A stretch of DNA of 64,000 nt from Trueperaceae bacterium (GCA_036381035.1 DASVDQ010000109.1:26540-90539), one strand, 5' to 3'. Positions 10,306 through 18,904 are shown, counted from the stretch's first letter. Translations and numbers: made by a program. Notes: a model not told the origin generated them from the letters alone.

Positions 10306-11186
10306 GCGGCGGCGCCGACGGCGGGAGCGGGCCCGCGGGCGCGCGCGGCGGGACGGGCCCGGTGGAGCGGGGCACGACCGACGGGGGGACGAGCGCAGGC
10401 GGCGGCGTCGCCCGCATCGAGGCGGCGTTCGACGCGGCCGGGCGCGAGGGACGAGCGGCGTTCGTCCCCTACCTCACCGCCGGCTTCCCCGACCGCGAGG
10501 GCTTCCTGGGCCACGCCGAGGCCCTGCTGGAGCACGGCGACCTCCTCGAGGTCGGGCTGCCGTTCTCAGACCCCCTGGGCGACGGGCCGACGGTCCAGCG
10601 CGCCTCGGAGCGGGCGCTGGCGGCCGGGGTCGGCGCGCCGGAGACCCTCGAGCTCGTCGCCGCCCTGCGCCGGCGGACCGACAAGCCGCTCGTCGTGATG
10701 TCGTACTACAACCCCATCTACTGCTACCCCGGCGGCGAGGCCGGCTTCGTGGACGACCTGAGGGCTGCTGGCGGCGACGGCATGATCCTCCCCGACCTGC
10801 CGCCCGACGAGGGCGAGTCGCTGATCGCCGCCGCCAGGAGGGCCGACCTCGGCACCGTGTTCCTCGCCGCCCCCACGTCAACCGACGAGCGCCTGGCGCT
10901 GGTGGCGGGGGCCTGCCGCGGCTTCGTCTACGCCGTCAGCGTCACGGGCGTCACGGGCGTGCGCGACAGCCTCCCGCCCGAGCTCGAGGAGCTCGTCGCC
11001 AGGACGCGGTCCGCGGGCGGCCGGAACGTGGCCGTGGGGTTCGGGGTGGCCAGCGCCGCGACGGCGCGCCGCGTCGCCCGCGTGGCCGACGGCGTCGTCG
11101 TGGGCTCGGCGATCGTCAGGGCCGTCGAGGAGGGCAGGGACCTCAGTGAGCTGGCGCGCGAGCTGCGCGCGGGCTGCGAGCGCTGA
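10302..11186 (+). CDS. trpA: Tryptophan synthase alpha chain
   Basis: TrpA cleaves indole-3-glycerol phosphate to indole, which passes to TrpB. The 294-residue protein has [14 protein letters not shown], the catalytic glutamate in [19 protein letters not shown], the aspartate in [11 protein letters not shown], and GVTGVR and VGSAIVRAV near the end. The first 35 residues are a Gly/Ala/Ser-rich tail absent from typical TrpA. GGAGCGAG before the ATG at 10302 and the ATGA overlap with trpB favour this start, although the true protein could begin later. Confidence 0.95.
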
Positions 11187-11329
11187 CGCGGGCGAGCCGG
11201 TTCGCGGGCCGGCGGGACGCCGGTCGGGACGAGCCGCACGCGACCGCCGACCCCGAGCGTCCGGCGCGGTGTCCGCGCCCTCCGGTCACCGGCGCCGGCG
11301 GACCCGCCGGTCCTCCGGCGCAGCGGCCC

Positions 11330-12019
11330 TCAGTCGCCCAGAACCGTGACCTCGGAGCCGACTACGGCGAACAGGTCGTAGGCGAGCAGGAGGTCCGCCG
11401 GCATGCCCGTCGGCACGTCCTGGCTCACGACGCGCACGACGATCGGCGGGCGCCCGGCGGGCGGCTCCAGCACCAGCAGCGTGCCGACGGGGTGGTAGCG
11501 GGACATCGCCTCGTAGCCCCTGAGCTTGCCGAAGGCCGCGACGCGCACCATCCCGGCCGGCAGGCTCATGACCTCGAGCCTCACGTCGGCCGTGCCCGCG
11601 CCCGTCATGCCGATCGCCTCGGCCGCCGCGCGCGAGAGGTCGATGACGCGGCCGGCCTTGAACGGTCCCCTGTCGTTGATGCGCACGACGACGCTGCGGC
11701 CGTTGTCGAGGTTGAGGACGCGCACCAGCGTGCCGAACGGCAGCTCGCGATGAGCGGCCGTCAGCTGGCTCGGGTCGAAGACCTCGCCGCTGGCCGTGAG
11801 CCGCCCGGCGAAGCCCGGCCCGTACCACGAGGCCTTGCCCTCCTGAACCCGGAAGGGCGGCGCCTGGGTCTCGACGACGAAGGCGGTCGGCGTGGCGTCG
11901 GAGCGGGCCACCGCGGGCGCGCAGGCGGCGAACAGGAGCGTGCAGCCGAGCAGCGTCAGGGGGGCGAGGCGTCGTGACGAAGAGACCCGGCGCGCGTGCA
12001 CGACCGATGTTACTGGCAC
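11330..12019 (-). CDS. rlpA: RlpA-like lipoprotein (septal ring lytic transglycosylase family)
   Basis: The first 30 residues are a lipoprotein signal peptide: an arginine-rich start, a hydrophobic core and the lipobox LFAAC. The DPBB domain that follows has [32 protein letters not shown] and [10 protein letters not shown], matching RlpA, which in some bacteria cuts naked glycan at the septum. The C-terminal 80 residues are not a recognisable SPOR domain. Starts are GTG 12019 or GTG 12001; neither has a good ribosome site, and both lie in a 15-bp inverted repeat. Lipidation would need Lgt (3628-4527). Confidence 0.8.
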   Translation of the reverse strand: MPVTSVVHARRVSSSRRLAPLTLLGCTLLFAACAPAVARSDATPTAFVVETQAPPFRVQEGKASWYGPGFAGRLTASGEVFDPSQLTAAHRELPFGTLVRVLNLDNGRSVVVRINDRGPFKAGRVIDLSRAAAEAIGMTGAGTADVRLEVMSLPAGMVRVAAFGKLRGYEAMSRYHPVGTLLVLEPPAGRPPIVVRVVSQDVPTGMPADLLLAYDLFAVVGSEVTVLGD

Positions 12020-12030
12020 GCGCGCCGGGT
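11985..12030. repeat. Perfect 15-bp inverted repeat over the rlpA start
   Basis: ACCCGGCGCGCGTGC at 11985-11999 and its exact reverse complement at 12016-12030 flank a 16-nt loop. On the minus strand the hairpin forms between the small gene ending at 12053 and the rlpA signal peptide. It could end transcription of the small gene or hide the rlpA start. No T tract follows, so I do not call it a terminator. Confidence 0.7.
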
Positions 12031-12052
12031 CGGGTGTGAACGTCTTCCGGGC

Positions 12053-12223
12053 TCAGGCCCAGGTGCGCCGAGCGAGCTCCTTCTGGCACAGCACGAACGC
12101 CTCGTAGTCCTCGATCTCGGCGGTGCCGTCGGTGATGGCGGTCTCGCACTTGGAGATGATCTCGGACAGCTCCTCGTTGCTGTAGTACCGGATGGCTTCG
12201 GCCATCGGACGACTCTGTACCAT
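12053..12223 (-). CDS. Small protein of unknown function (56 aa)
   Basis: I do not recognise this protein. From ATG 12223 it reads MVQSRPMAEAIRYYSNEELS and then a mixed helical segment ending CQKELARRTWA, without signal peptide or membrane segment. It contains two cysteines but no zinc motif. The start is chosen because GAGGAGCAGG lies directly upstream; a longer start at 12256 lacks a ribosome site. A TACCTT box with TGC before it (12272-12277) gives a leader of about 40 nt. Divergent from tatD and upstream of rlpA. Confidence 0.6.
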   Translation of the reverse strand: MVQSRPMAEAIRYYSNEELSEIISKCETAITDGTAEIEDYEAFVLCQKELARRTWA

Positions 12224-12271
12224 CCTGCTCCTCGTTCCTGGTCGGCGATCGACCATCGCTCTCTGCGGCGC

Positions 12272-12277
12272 AAGGTA
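12272..12277 (-). promoter_or_regulatory. Extended -10 box of the small gene
   Basis: TGC-TACCTT on the minus strand, about 48 nt before ATG 12223, in the divergent region with tatD. Confidence 0.35.
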
Positions 12278-12353
12278 GCAGCGGCCTTCTTACAGAACTC
12301 TCACCCAACGGTCATCCGGGCCCGCCGTCCACCGCGGCTCGCGCAGCGGCGGC

Positions 12354-12359
12354 TATCGT
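12354..12359 (+). promoter_or_regulatory. -10 box of tatD
   Basis: TATCGT, 8 nt before the tatD ATG, consistent with a leaderless or very short-leader transcript. Confidence 0.45.
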
Positions 12360-12367
12360 GAGGCGCT

Positions 12368-13177
12368 ATGACCGATTCCCACTGCCACCTCACGCGGCTG
12401 GCCGACCCCGACGCCGCCGTGGACGGCGCGGGCCTGGCCTGGATCGTCACGGTGGGCACCTCGCTCGAGGACTCGCGCGCGGCCCTGGAGCTGGCGCGGC
12501 GCCTGCGCCGCGTGCGCGTGGCCGTCGGCGTGCACCCGAACGAGGCCTCGTACGCCCGCGACCCCCGCGTGCGGCGCGGCCTCGCGGAGCTGGCCGCGGA
12601 CCCGCTCGTGGTGGCCATCGGCGAAACGGGCTTCGACACGCACTGGCGGGAGGAGACGCTGGAGACGCAGCGCGCGGCCTTCGACTGGCACGCGGAGCTG
12701 GCCGAGAGGACGGGCAAGCCGCTGGTCCTCCACGTCAGGGACCGGCAGGGCGCCGAAGACGCCAGCCGCGCCGCGGCCGCCGCGATCAGGGAGGCCGGCG
12801 TGAGGCGCGGGGTGCTGCACTGCTTCAACGGCCACCTGGGCCTCATGGAGGCCGGCCTGGAGCTCGGCTGGCACGTCTCCTTCGCCGGCAACCTCACCTA
12901 CAGGTCGTCCGCGGCGCTCCGCGAGGCGGCCCGCGCCGCGCCCGAGGACAGGCTGCTGGTCGAGACCGACAGCCCGTTCCTCTCCCCCGTCCCGCACCGC
13001 GGCGAGCCGAACACGCCGGCGCACGTGAGGCTCACGGCCGCCGCGCTCGCCGAGGCTCGCGGCGCCGACCCGGCCGCGCTGGAGGACGCGCTCGACGCGA
13101 ACGCCGCCGCGCTGTTCGGCTGGGGCGCCGGCGTCGCGGGCGCCGGCGCCGCGGAGGGCGACGGGGTGCCGCGGTGA
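12368..13177 (+). CDS. tatD: TatD family metal-dependent hydrolase
   Basis: This 269-residue TIM-barrel hydrolase has all the TatD metal ligands: MTDSHCHL (His-x-His), GETGFDTHW, LHVRDRQ, LHCFNGH and ETDSPFLSP. TatD/YcfH proteins are 3'-5' exonucleases or D-aminoacyl-tRNA deacylases; the exact role here is unknown. The last 15 residues are Gly/Ala-rich. The stop overlaps the GTG of the next gene by 4 nt. Confidence 0.9.
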   Translation: MTDSHCHLTRLADPDAAVDGAGLAWIVTVGTSLEDSRAALELARRLRRVRVAVGVHPNEASYARDPRVRRGLAELAADPLVVAIGETGFDTHWREETLETQRAAFDWHAELAERTGKPLVLHVRDRQGAEDASRAAAAAIREAGVRRGVLHCFNGHLGLMEAGLELGWHVSFAGNLTYRSSAALREAARAAPEDRLLVETDSPFLSPVPHRGEPNTPAHVRLTAAALAEARGADPAALEDALDANAAALFGWGAGVAGAGAAEGDGVPR

Positions 13178-14088
13178 TCCCGGGGCGCGACGGCGAGCGC
13201 CAGGGCTTCCGCGACGAGGCCCTGCGCGTCGACGTGGCGCTCGACGCCAGCGGCGCCGCGGCCTACCGGGGCGCGCGCCCGGCGAGCCTCTACGTCGAGC
13301 GCGTCGGTCCCGTGGGCGCCCCCACCGTCTACTACCTGCACGGCGGGCCGGGCTACAACGCCGCCTCGTTCCGCGAGATCGCCGGCGGCGACCTGGAGGA
13401 CCTCGACGTCGTCTACGCCGACCAGCGCGGCGCGGGGCGCAGCACGGGCGAGGGCGGCAGCGACGTCGGCCTGCTGGCGGCGGACGTCTTCGCCGTCATG
13501 GACGCCCTGGGCGTCGCGCGGGCCGCACTGCTCGCGCACGGCTTCGGCGCCCTCGTCGCGCTGCGGGCGGCGCGCACCGCCCCGGAACGGGTCACCAGGC
13601 TCGTGCTCGTCAACCCCTGGGTCTCGATGCCGCAGCTCGCCCGCGACCTGCACGCCGAGGCTACTGGCACCCGGAGCGGACCCGCCGAGGAGCCCGCCGA
13701 CCCCCGCGCGCTCGTCGACGAGGCCTTCGGGCTCGTGAACCCCAAGGTGCTGTTCGACGCCATGCAGTTCCCCTCGGCGAAGTCGCGGCTGTTCCTCGAG
13801 CACGTCGACGCCGTGGCGCTCTCGGGCGAGACGCCGGAGGACGTCGACGACGCCGTGTGGCTGGCCGAGGGCCTGCACGACCTGCGCGCCGCGGCGGCGA
13901 GCGGCGTCACCGTCGTCCTCCTCGCGGGGCGGCTCGACAGGACCAGCTACCCCGGCCAGGCCGAGCTGGTGCTCGAGGCCGCGCCGGGCGCCACCTTCGC
14001 GCTGCTAGACGCCGGCCACTACCCCTGGATCGACGACGAGGGGTTCGCCGCCACGCTGCGCGAGGCCCTCACGGGGGGGCTCGGCTGA
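13174..14088 (+). CDS. Alpha/beta hydrolase fold protein with serine nucleophile replaced
   Basis: The 304-residue protein resembles proline iminopeptidase: the oxyanion-hole motif YLHGGPGYNAASF near residue 53, ADQRGAGRST, and a C-terminal histidine in DAGHYPWIDD. The nucleophile elbow, normally G-x-S-x-G, reads LLAHGFGAL near residue 119, with glycine where serine should be. An aspartate in AGRLDRTSYPG could be the acid. Either it is not a hydrolase or it acts another way. The GTG start overlaps the tatD stop (GTGA). Confidence 0.75.
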   Translation: MIPGRDGERQGFRDEALRVDVALDASGAAAYRGARPASLYVERVGPVGAPTVYYLHGGPGYNAASFREIAGGDLEDLDVVYADQRGAGRSTGEGGSDVGLLAADVFAVMDALGVARAALLAHGFGALVALRAARTAPERVTRLVLVNPWVSMPQLARDLHAEATGTRSGPAEEPADPRALVDEAFGLVNPKVLFDAMQFPSAKSRLFLEHVDAVALSGETPEDVDDAVWLAEGLHDLRAAAASGVTVVLLAGRLDRTSYPGQAELVLEAAPGATFALLDAGHYPWIDDEGFAATLREALTGGLG

Positions 14089-14178
14089 CGGCGGGAGCGG
14101 CCGGGCTCGGGACGGCGTCGGCCGGGCCGACGGCACGCTCGAGGCCTGGCCGCCGGCCCGCCACACCAGGCGTCGGCC

Positions 14179-14222
14179 GGCCGCCCCACGGCCCCCGCCC
14201 GGCCGCCCCACGGCCCCCGCCC
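14179..14222 (+). repeat. Two tandem 22-bp GC-rich units
   Basis: Two exact copies of a 22-bp unit (14179-14200 and 14201-14222) followed by a partial third copy, in the gap before yqeG. No coding role is seen. Confidence 0.8.
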
Positions 14223-14253
14223 GGCCGGTAAGAGACCGGTCAGAGCGGGGTGA

Positions 14254-14259
14254 TACACT
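14254..14259 (+). promoter_or_regulatory. -10 box of yqeG, leaderless type
   Basis: TACACT with exactly 6 nt to the yqeG ATG. It probably drives yqeG-pilB as well. Confidence 0.55.
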
Positions 14260-14265
14260 CCCCCG

Positions 14266-14745
14266 ATGCTCCGCCCGGACGTACGCGTCGACAGCCTGGC
14301 GCAGGTCACGCCCGACCTGCTGCGCCGGCTGGGCGTGAGCCACGCGCTCCTCGACCTCGACGACACGCTGGTCGCCTCCGACCGCGACGAGCACGTCGCG
14401 GAGGCCCCGCTGCTCGTGAGCCGGCTCATAGACGCCGGCTTCGGCGTGGCGATCCTCTCCAACGGCAAGCCGGAGCGCGTCGCGCGCGTGTCGCGGCTCC
14501 TCGGCGTGCCCGGCGTCGCCCTGGCGGGCAAGCCGTTCGGCTGGGCGTTCCGCAGGGCACTCGGCCTGCTGCCCGGCGCCTCGCCGGCCACGACGGCGAT
14601 GGTCGGGGACCAGCTCTTCACCGACGTGCTGGGCGCCAAGCGCGCCGGGCTCGTCACCGTCCTCGTCAGGCCGCTGACCCAGGGTAAGCTTCCTCATACC
14701 AGGCTCGCCCGCCGGCTTGAGAGAATGATCCTCGAGGAGCGTTGA
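14266..14745 (+). CDS. yqeG: YqeG family HAD phosphatase
   Basis: The 159-residue protein is a HAD IIIA-type phosphatase: motif I LLDLDDTLVASDRD, motif II LSNGKPERV, a motif III lysine in AGKPFGWAFRRA, and motif IV VGDQLFTDVLGAKRAG. YqeG homologues occur widely in Gram-positive bacteria and Deinococcota; one yeast relative (Gep4) dephosphorylates phosphatidylglycerophosphate, so a phospholipid role is possible. It ends just before pilB and probably shares its transcript. Confidence 0.85.
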   Translation: MLRPDVRVDSLAQVTPDLLRRLGVSHALLDLDDTLVASDRDEHVAEAPLLVSRLIDAGFGVAILSNGKPERVARVSRLLGVPGVALAGKPFGWAFRRALGLLPGASPATTAMVGDQLFTDVLGAKRAGLVTVLVRPLTQGKLPHTRLARRLERMILEER

Positions 14746-14747
14746 CC

Positions 14748-17411
14748 TTGGCAGTCCTCTCGATCGGCGACAAGAGGCTTGGCGCCGTCCTACTCGAGCG
14801 TGGCTACGTCACCGACGACGCGCTGCAGCAGGCGATCGCGCGCCACGCCGAGGTCGGCGGCAGGCTCGCCGACATACTGATGCAGCTCGGCGTGATCTCC
14901 GAGCAGCGCATCGCCCGCGCCGTCGAGGAGTCGATAGGCATCCCCCTCGTGAACCTCCCCCGCGTCGACGTCATGGCCGACGCGCTGGCGAAGGTGCCCG
15001 CGACGCTCGCGGCCGAGCTGCTGGCCATGCCGTTCGCGATCGACGGCGACCGCCTCAGGGTCGCCTTCGTCGACCCGCTCGACGCGCTGCTGATAGAAGA
15101 GGTGGAGGACGCCTCCGGCTGCCTCGTGGAGCCCTACCAGGCCCTCCACAAGGAGATCATGTGGGCGCTCGCGACCTACTACCCGGAGCTGGGGCTCGAG
15201 CCGCCCGTCGACGTCGAGGTCGACATCAGCCAGCGGCTGGGCAACCTGGCGGTCTCGCGCGGCCTCGTCACGCCCGAGCAGCTCGAGGCCGCGATCGCCG
15301 AGCAGCAGCGCACCGGCGGACTGCTGGGACGCATCCTCGTGCAGTCCGGCGCCCTCGACGAGGAGCAGCTGGCCCAGCTCCTGGCCGAGCAGATGGGCAT
15401 CGCCTACCTGCCCGACCTCGACGACGAGCCGGTCTCCGACAAGCTGGGCAGCCAGCTCCTCAGGCTCGACGCCGTGCAGTTCTCGGCGGTCCCCTACAAG
15501 ATGGACGGCGACGTCCTCGTCGTGGCGATCGCCGACCCGCGGCGCATGGCCGACATCGAGGCGATCGTCAACAGGCCGGTCCGCTTCGTCGCCGCGCCGG
15601 AGGGCGCCGTCCAGAAGCGCATCGACAGGCTCTACGCCGACGACAAGGGCCGCCTCGGCGAGACCCTGCTGCAGAGCCGGCGGCTGAAGCGCGAGCAGCT
15701 CAGGCGCGCGCTCGAGGAACAGACCAAGCTGGGCAGCGTCAAGCCGCTCGGCGAGATCCTCGTCGACCTGGGCTACGTCACGCAGGCCGACGTCGACGAG
15801 GCGCTGAACAAGCAGCGGGCCGGCGGCGGCAGGCTCGAGGACACGCTCGTCCAGTCCGGGAAGATCAGCCCCGACATGCTCGCCCGCAGCCTGGCGATGC
15901 AGCTCGGCTTCCCGTTCATCGAGGAGAACGTCCAGGTCGACCCCTACGCGGTGAGCCTGGTGCCCGAGGCGACGGCGCGTCGCTACACGGCCATGCCCGT
16001 GCGCCTGGAGGGCAACACCCTCGTGGTGGCGATGAAGGACCCGCGCCACGTGTTCGCCCTCGACGACATCCAGCTCATCACCGGCCGCGAGATCCAGCCG
16101 GCGGTCGCGACCGAGGAGACGCTCACGCGCCTCCTCAACCGCTACTACCGCGACGGCGCCGACATGGACGAGCTGGCGCGCGCCGTGGTCGAGGAGGTCG
16201 CCAGCGGGCGCGCACAGGAGGAGGCCGAGGAGGACAGCTCGGCCATCGACGACAACGCGCTCGTGCGCGTCGTCAACAACATCATCCGCGACGCCATCAT
16301 CAACGACATCTCCGACATACACATCGAGCCGCGGCCCGAGCGCGTCGTCGTGCGCGTGCGCAAGGACGGCTCCTTGCGCGAGTACATGACGATGCCGAAG
16401 GTGACGGCCCCGGCGCTGTCCTCGCGCATCAAGATCATGGGCGGCCTCAACATCGCCGAGCGCAGGCTGCCGCAGGACGGCCGCGTGCGCTTCAGGGACA
16501 AGAACCTCGAGGTCGACCTCCGCCTCTCGACGCTGCCCACCGTCTACGGCGAGAAGTCGGTGATGCGCATCCTGAAGAAGGCGACAGACATCCCCGAGAT
16601 CGAGGACCTCGGCTTCGCCGACTACAACTTCCAGAGCTTCGAGGACCTGATCAAGAAGCCGTACGGCATGTTCCTGATCACCGGCCCCACCGGCTCGGGC
16701 AAGTCGTTCACGACGTTCTCGATCCTCAAGCGCATCGCCACGCCAGACGTGAACGTCACGACGATCGAGGACCCCGTCGAGTACGAGATCCCCGGCATCA
16801 ACCAGACGCAGGTGAACATCAAGGCCGGGCTCGACTTCGCCAGGGCGCTGAGGGCGTTCCTGCGGCAGGACCCGGACATCATCATGGTCGGTGAGATCCG
16901 CGACCACGAGACCGCCAAGATCTCCATGGAGGCCGCCCTCACCGGCCACCTGCTCATCGCGACGCTGCACACGAACGACGCCGCCGGCGCCGTCACGCGC
17001 CTCACCGAGATGGGCATCGAGCCGTTCAACGTCTCGGCGTCCCTGCTGGGCGTCCTCGCCCAGCGCCTCGTCCGCAAGGTGTGCCAGGACTGCAAGGTCG
17101 CCTCGACCCCTGAGCCGGACGTCCTCAGGCGCCTCGGCCTCTCCGACGAGGAGATCAAGGGCAAGGTCCTCTACCGCGGCGTCGGCTGCGAGAAGTGCGG
17201 CGGCAGCGGCTACAACGGGCGCCACGCGATCCACGAGCTCCTCGTCGTCGACGACGAGATCAGGACCGCGATCGTCAAGGAGGCGTCGGCGTTCGAGATC
17301 AGGGAGCTCGCGATCTCGCGCGGCATGCGGACCCTGCGCGACGACGGCATCCACAAGGCCCTGCAGGGCATCACGACGCTCGAGGAGGTCCTCGCGCGCA
17401 CCGCCGAGTGA
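14748..17411 (+). CDS. pilB: Type IV pilus assembly ATPase PilB/PilF
   Basis: This 887-residue hexameric ATPase powers pilus extension and, in Thermus, DNA uptake. Three successive GSPII_E N-terminal domains fill the first 450 residues, as in Thermus PilF. They are followed by the ATPase with Walker A GPTGSGKS near residue 645, an Asp box, Walker B DPDIIMVGEIRD and a zinc site of two CxxC pairs (near residues 780 and 814). TTG 14748 is preferred because SD GAGGAG lies 8 nt before it and the protein then begins AVLSIGDKRLGA like the Thermus homologue. TTG 14742, overlapping the yqeG stop, is the alternative. Confidence 0.95.
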   Translation: MAVLSIGDKRLGAVLLERGYVTDDALQQAIARHAEVGGRLADILMQLGVISEQRIARAVEESIGIPLVNLPRVDVMADALAKVPATLAAELLAMPFAIDGDRLRVAFVDPLDALLIEEVEDASGCLVEPYQALHKEIMWALATYYPELGLEPPVDVEVDISQRLGNLAVSRGLVTPEQLEAAIAEQQRTGGLLGRILVQSGALDEEQLAQLLAEQMGIAYLPDLDDEPVSDKLGSQLLRLDAVQFSAVPYKMDGDVLVVAIADPRRMADIEAIVNRPVRFVAAPEGAVQKRIDRLYADDKGRLGETLLQSRRLKREQLRRALEEQTKLGSVKPLGEILVDLGYVTQADVDEALNKQRAGGGRLEDTLVQSGKISPDMLARSLAMQLGFPFIEENVQVDPYAVSLVPEATARRYTAMPVRLEGNTLVVAMKDPRHVFALDDIQLITGREIQPAVATEETLTRLLNRYYRDGADMDELARAVVEEVASGRAQEEAEEDSSAIDDNALVRVVNNIIRDAIINDISDIHIEPRPERVVVRVRKDGSLREYMTMPKVTAPALSSRIKIMGGLNIAERRLPQDGRVRFRDKNLEVDLRLSTLPTVYGEKSVMRILKKATDIPEIEDLGFADYNFQSFEDLIKKPYGMFLITGPTGSGKSFTTFSILKRIATPDVNVTTIEDPVEYEIPGINQTQVNIKAGLDFARALRAFLRQDPDIIMVGEIRDHETAKISMEAALTGHLLIATLHTNDAAGAVTRLTEMGIEPFNVSASLLGVLAQRLVRKVCQDCKVASTPEPDVLRRLGLSDEEIKGKVLYRGVGCEKCGGSGYNGRHAIHELLVVDDEIRTAIVKEASAFEIRELAISRGMRTLRDDGIHKALQGITTLEEVLARTAE

Positions 17412-17497
17412 GCCCCTGGCAGGTGTGCGATTCGTCAGAGCACCGTGACAGCGCCGCCCCTATGGTGATGCCCTAGTGAGAGGACCGGAGCGGCGAC

Positions 17498-17575
17498 ATG
17501 GCTGACCAGACCAGGTCCACGCAGATCCAGATGACCGCTGACGTCGTCGGCGTCGAGGCGAACCACCATGGCTGA
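17498..17575 (+). CDS. Minicistron 1 upstream of pilT (25 aa)
   Basis: The frame reads MADQTRSTQIQMTADVVG and ends ...EANHHG before TGA. The first ten residues are those of PilT with one change, and QMTADVV aligns with PilT QADIV plus a 6-nt insertion. A GGAG sequence lies 7 nt upstream of the ATG. The stop overlaps the next ATG in the 8-nt string ATGGCTGA. Whether it is translated is unknown. Confidence 0.4.
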   Translation: MADQTRSTQIQMTADVVGVEANHHG

Positions 17576-17645
17576 CCAGATCAGGTCCACACAGATCTTC
17601 ATGACCGGCGACATCGTCGGTTTCGAGGCGAACCACCATGGCTGA
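17568..17645 (+). CDS. Minicistron 2 upstream of pilT (25 aa)
   Basis: The frame reads MADQIRSTQIFMTGDIVG and ends FEANHHG. It begins with the exact first ten residues of PilT. GAGG lies 9 nt before the ATG, and the stop overlaps the following ATG by the same 8-nt string. Confidence 0.4.
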   Translation: MADQIRSTQIFMTGDIVGFEANHHG

Positions 17646-17715
17646 CCAGATCAGGTCCACCCAGATCTTCATGACCGGCGACATCGTCGGTTTCGAGGCG
17701 AACCACCATGGCTGA
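17638..17715 (+). CDS. Minicistron 3, overlapping the pilT start (25 aa)
   Basis: It encodes the same peptide as minicistron 2; its one-base difference is silent. Its TGA (17713-17715) lies inside codons 2-3 of pilT in another frame, so a ribosome finishing here stands on the pilT start codon. This unit also supplies pilT's ribosome site. Confidence 0.4.
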   Translation: MADQIRSTQIFMTGDIVGFEANHHG

Positions 17716-18904
17716 CCAGATCAGGTCCACGCAGATACAGGCCGACATCGTCGACCTCCTGAAGATCGCCATAGAGCGCAGGGCCTCCGACCTCCTGCTC
17801 ACCGTGGGGCTGCCGCCCATGCTGCGGATCCACGGCGAGTGGCGGCCCACCGAGCACGAGGTGCTGACCCCCACGATGACGCGGCGGCTGATGTACGCGC
17901 TGATGGACGAGAAGAAGCAGCGCAACTTCGAGGAGCGCAAGGACCTCGACTTCTCGTTCTCGCTGTCGGGCCACGGGCGCTTCCGCGTCAACGTGTTCGT
18001 GCAGCGCGGCTCCGTCGGCGGCGTGATGCGCACGATCTCCGAGGAGGTCATGACGTTCGCGCAGCTCGGCCTGCCCGAGGAGGTCGCGAACGTCGCCCGC
18101 CTGCCGCGCGGGCTCGTGCTGGTGACGGGGCCCACCGGCTCGGGCAAGTCGACGACGCTGGCGACGATGATCGACCTCATCAACACCGAGTACGCCAAGC
18201 ACATCGTCACGGTCGAGGACCCGATCGAGTTCTTCCACCGCCACAAGCAGTCGATCATCAACCAGCGCGAGGTGGGCGAGGACACGCAGAGCTTCAACAA
18301 CGCGCTGCGCAGCGTCCTCCGGCAGGCGCCCGACGTGATCCTCGTGGGCGAGATGCGCGACTACGAGACGATCGGCGCCGCCGTGACAGCGGCCGAGACG
18401 GGCCACCTCGTCATGGGCACGCTGCACACGAACACCGCCGCCGAGGCCATCGACCGCATCATCGACGTCTTCCCCGAGGCGCAGCAGGAGCAGGTGCGCG
18501 TGCAGCTCGCGAACAACCTGCAGGCGATCCTCACGCAGCAGCTCGTGCCGCGGATGAACGGCGAGGGACGCGTGCTGGCGTACGAGTTCCTCATCGCCAC
18601 CCCGGCCATCAGGAACCAGATCCGCGAGGGCAAGACGCACCAGATCCCCGGCTCCATCCAGACGAGCGGCCAGCTCGGCATGATCACGATGGACGCCTGC
18701 CTGGCCGAGCTCCACCTGAAGAAGATGATCTCCTTCGAGACCGGCCTGGCGCGCGCCGTCGACGCCAAGGAGTTCGAGCGTCTCGTCTCGACGGGAGGCA
18801 TCGCCGGCCAGAACGGCGGCGTGACCCCGACACCGCGCGTCGGCGGCGACCTCGGGCGCGTGAGCGGGCCGCCCCCGATCGGTCGCGCCGGACGCACCGG
18901 CTGA
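17708..18904 (+). CDS. pilT: Type IV pilus retraction ATPase PilT
   Basis: PilT drives pilus retraction and twitching. The 398-residue protein has the N-terminal PAS-like domain (RRASDLLLTVGLPPMLR), Walker A GPTGSGKST near residue 140, the Asp box VEDPIEFFH, Walker B DVILVGEMRD, the His box GTLHTN and the C-terminal AIRNQIREGKT element needed for retraction. The last 40 residues are a Gly/Pro-rich tail. ATG 17708 is the fourth in the repeat array; MADQIRSTQI then forms a short lead before the conserved domain. Confidence 0.95.
   Translation: MADQIRSTQIQADIVDLLKIAIERRASDLLLTVGLPPMLRIHGEWRPTEHEVLTPTMTRRLMYALMDEKKQRNFEERKDLDFSFSLSGHGRFRVNVFVQRGSVGGVMRTISEEVMTFAQLGLPEEVANVARLPRGLVLVTGPTGSGKSTTLATMIDLINTEYAKHIVTVEDPIEFFHRHKQSIINQREVGEDTQSFNNALRSVLRQAPDVILVGEMRDYETIGAAVTAAETGHLVMGTLHTNTAAEAIDRIIDVFPEAQQEQVRVQLANNLQAILTQQLVPRMNGEGRVLAYEFLIATPAIRNQIREGKTHQIPGSIQTSGQLGMITMDACLAELHLKKMISFETGLARAVDAKEFERLVSTGGIAGQNGGVTPTPRVGGDLGRVSGPPPIGRAGRTG

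Larger units (their letters stand above)
17498..17707 (+). repeat. Three 70-bp tandem copies of the pilT start region
   Basis: ATG codons at 17498, 17568, 17638 and 17708 (pilT) are spaced exactly 70 bp apart. Units 2 and 3 differ at one base; unit 1 differs from them at about ten. Each unit begins ATGGCTGACCAG and ends with a GAGGCGAACCACC ribosome site for the next ATG. The first 28 bases or so of each unit match the pilT 5' end, so the array is a duplicated translation-initiation region. Bases 17412-17497 before it hold nothing I can name. Confidence 0.95.

Noticed and set aside
14790..17354. 854-codon minus-strand frame opposite pilB
   Set aside because: Mirror of pilB codon bias; no motif, promoter or ribosome site.
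17498..17707. 70-bp repeats as a CRISPR array or integron attC cluster
   Set aside because: Units are direct, contiguous and lack spacers or palindromes; each is a coding start region matching pilT.
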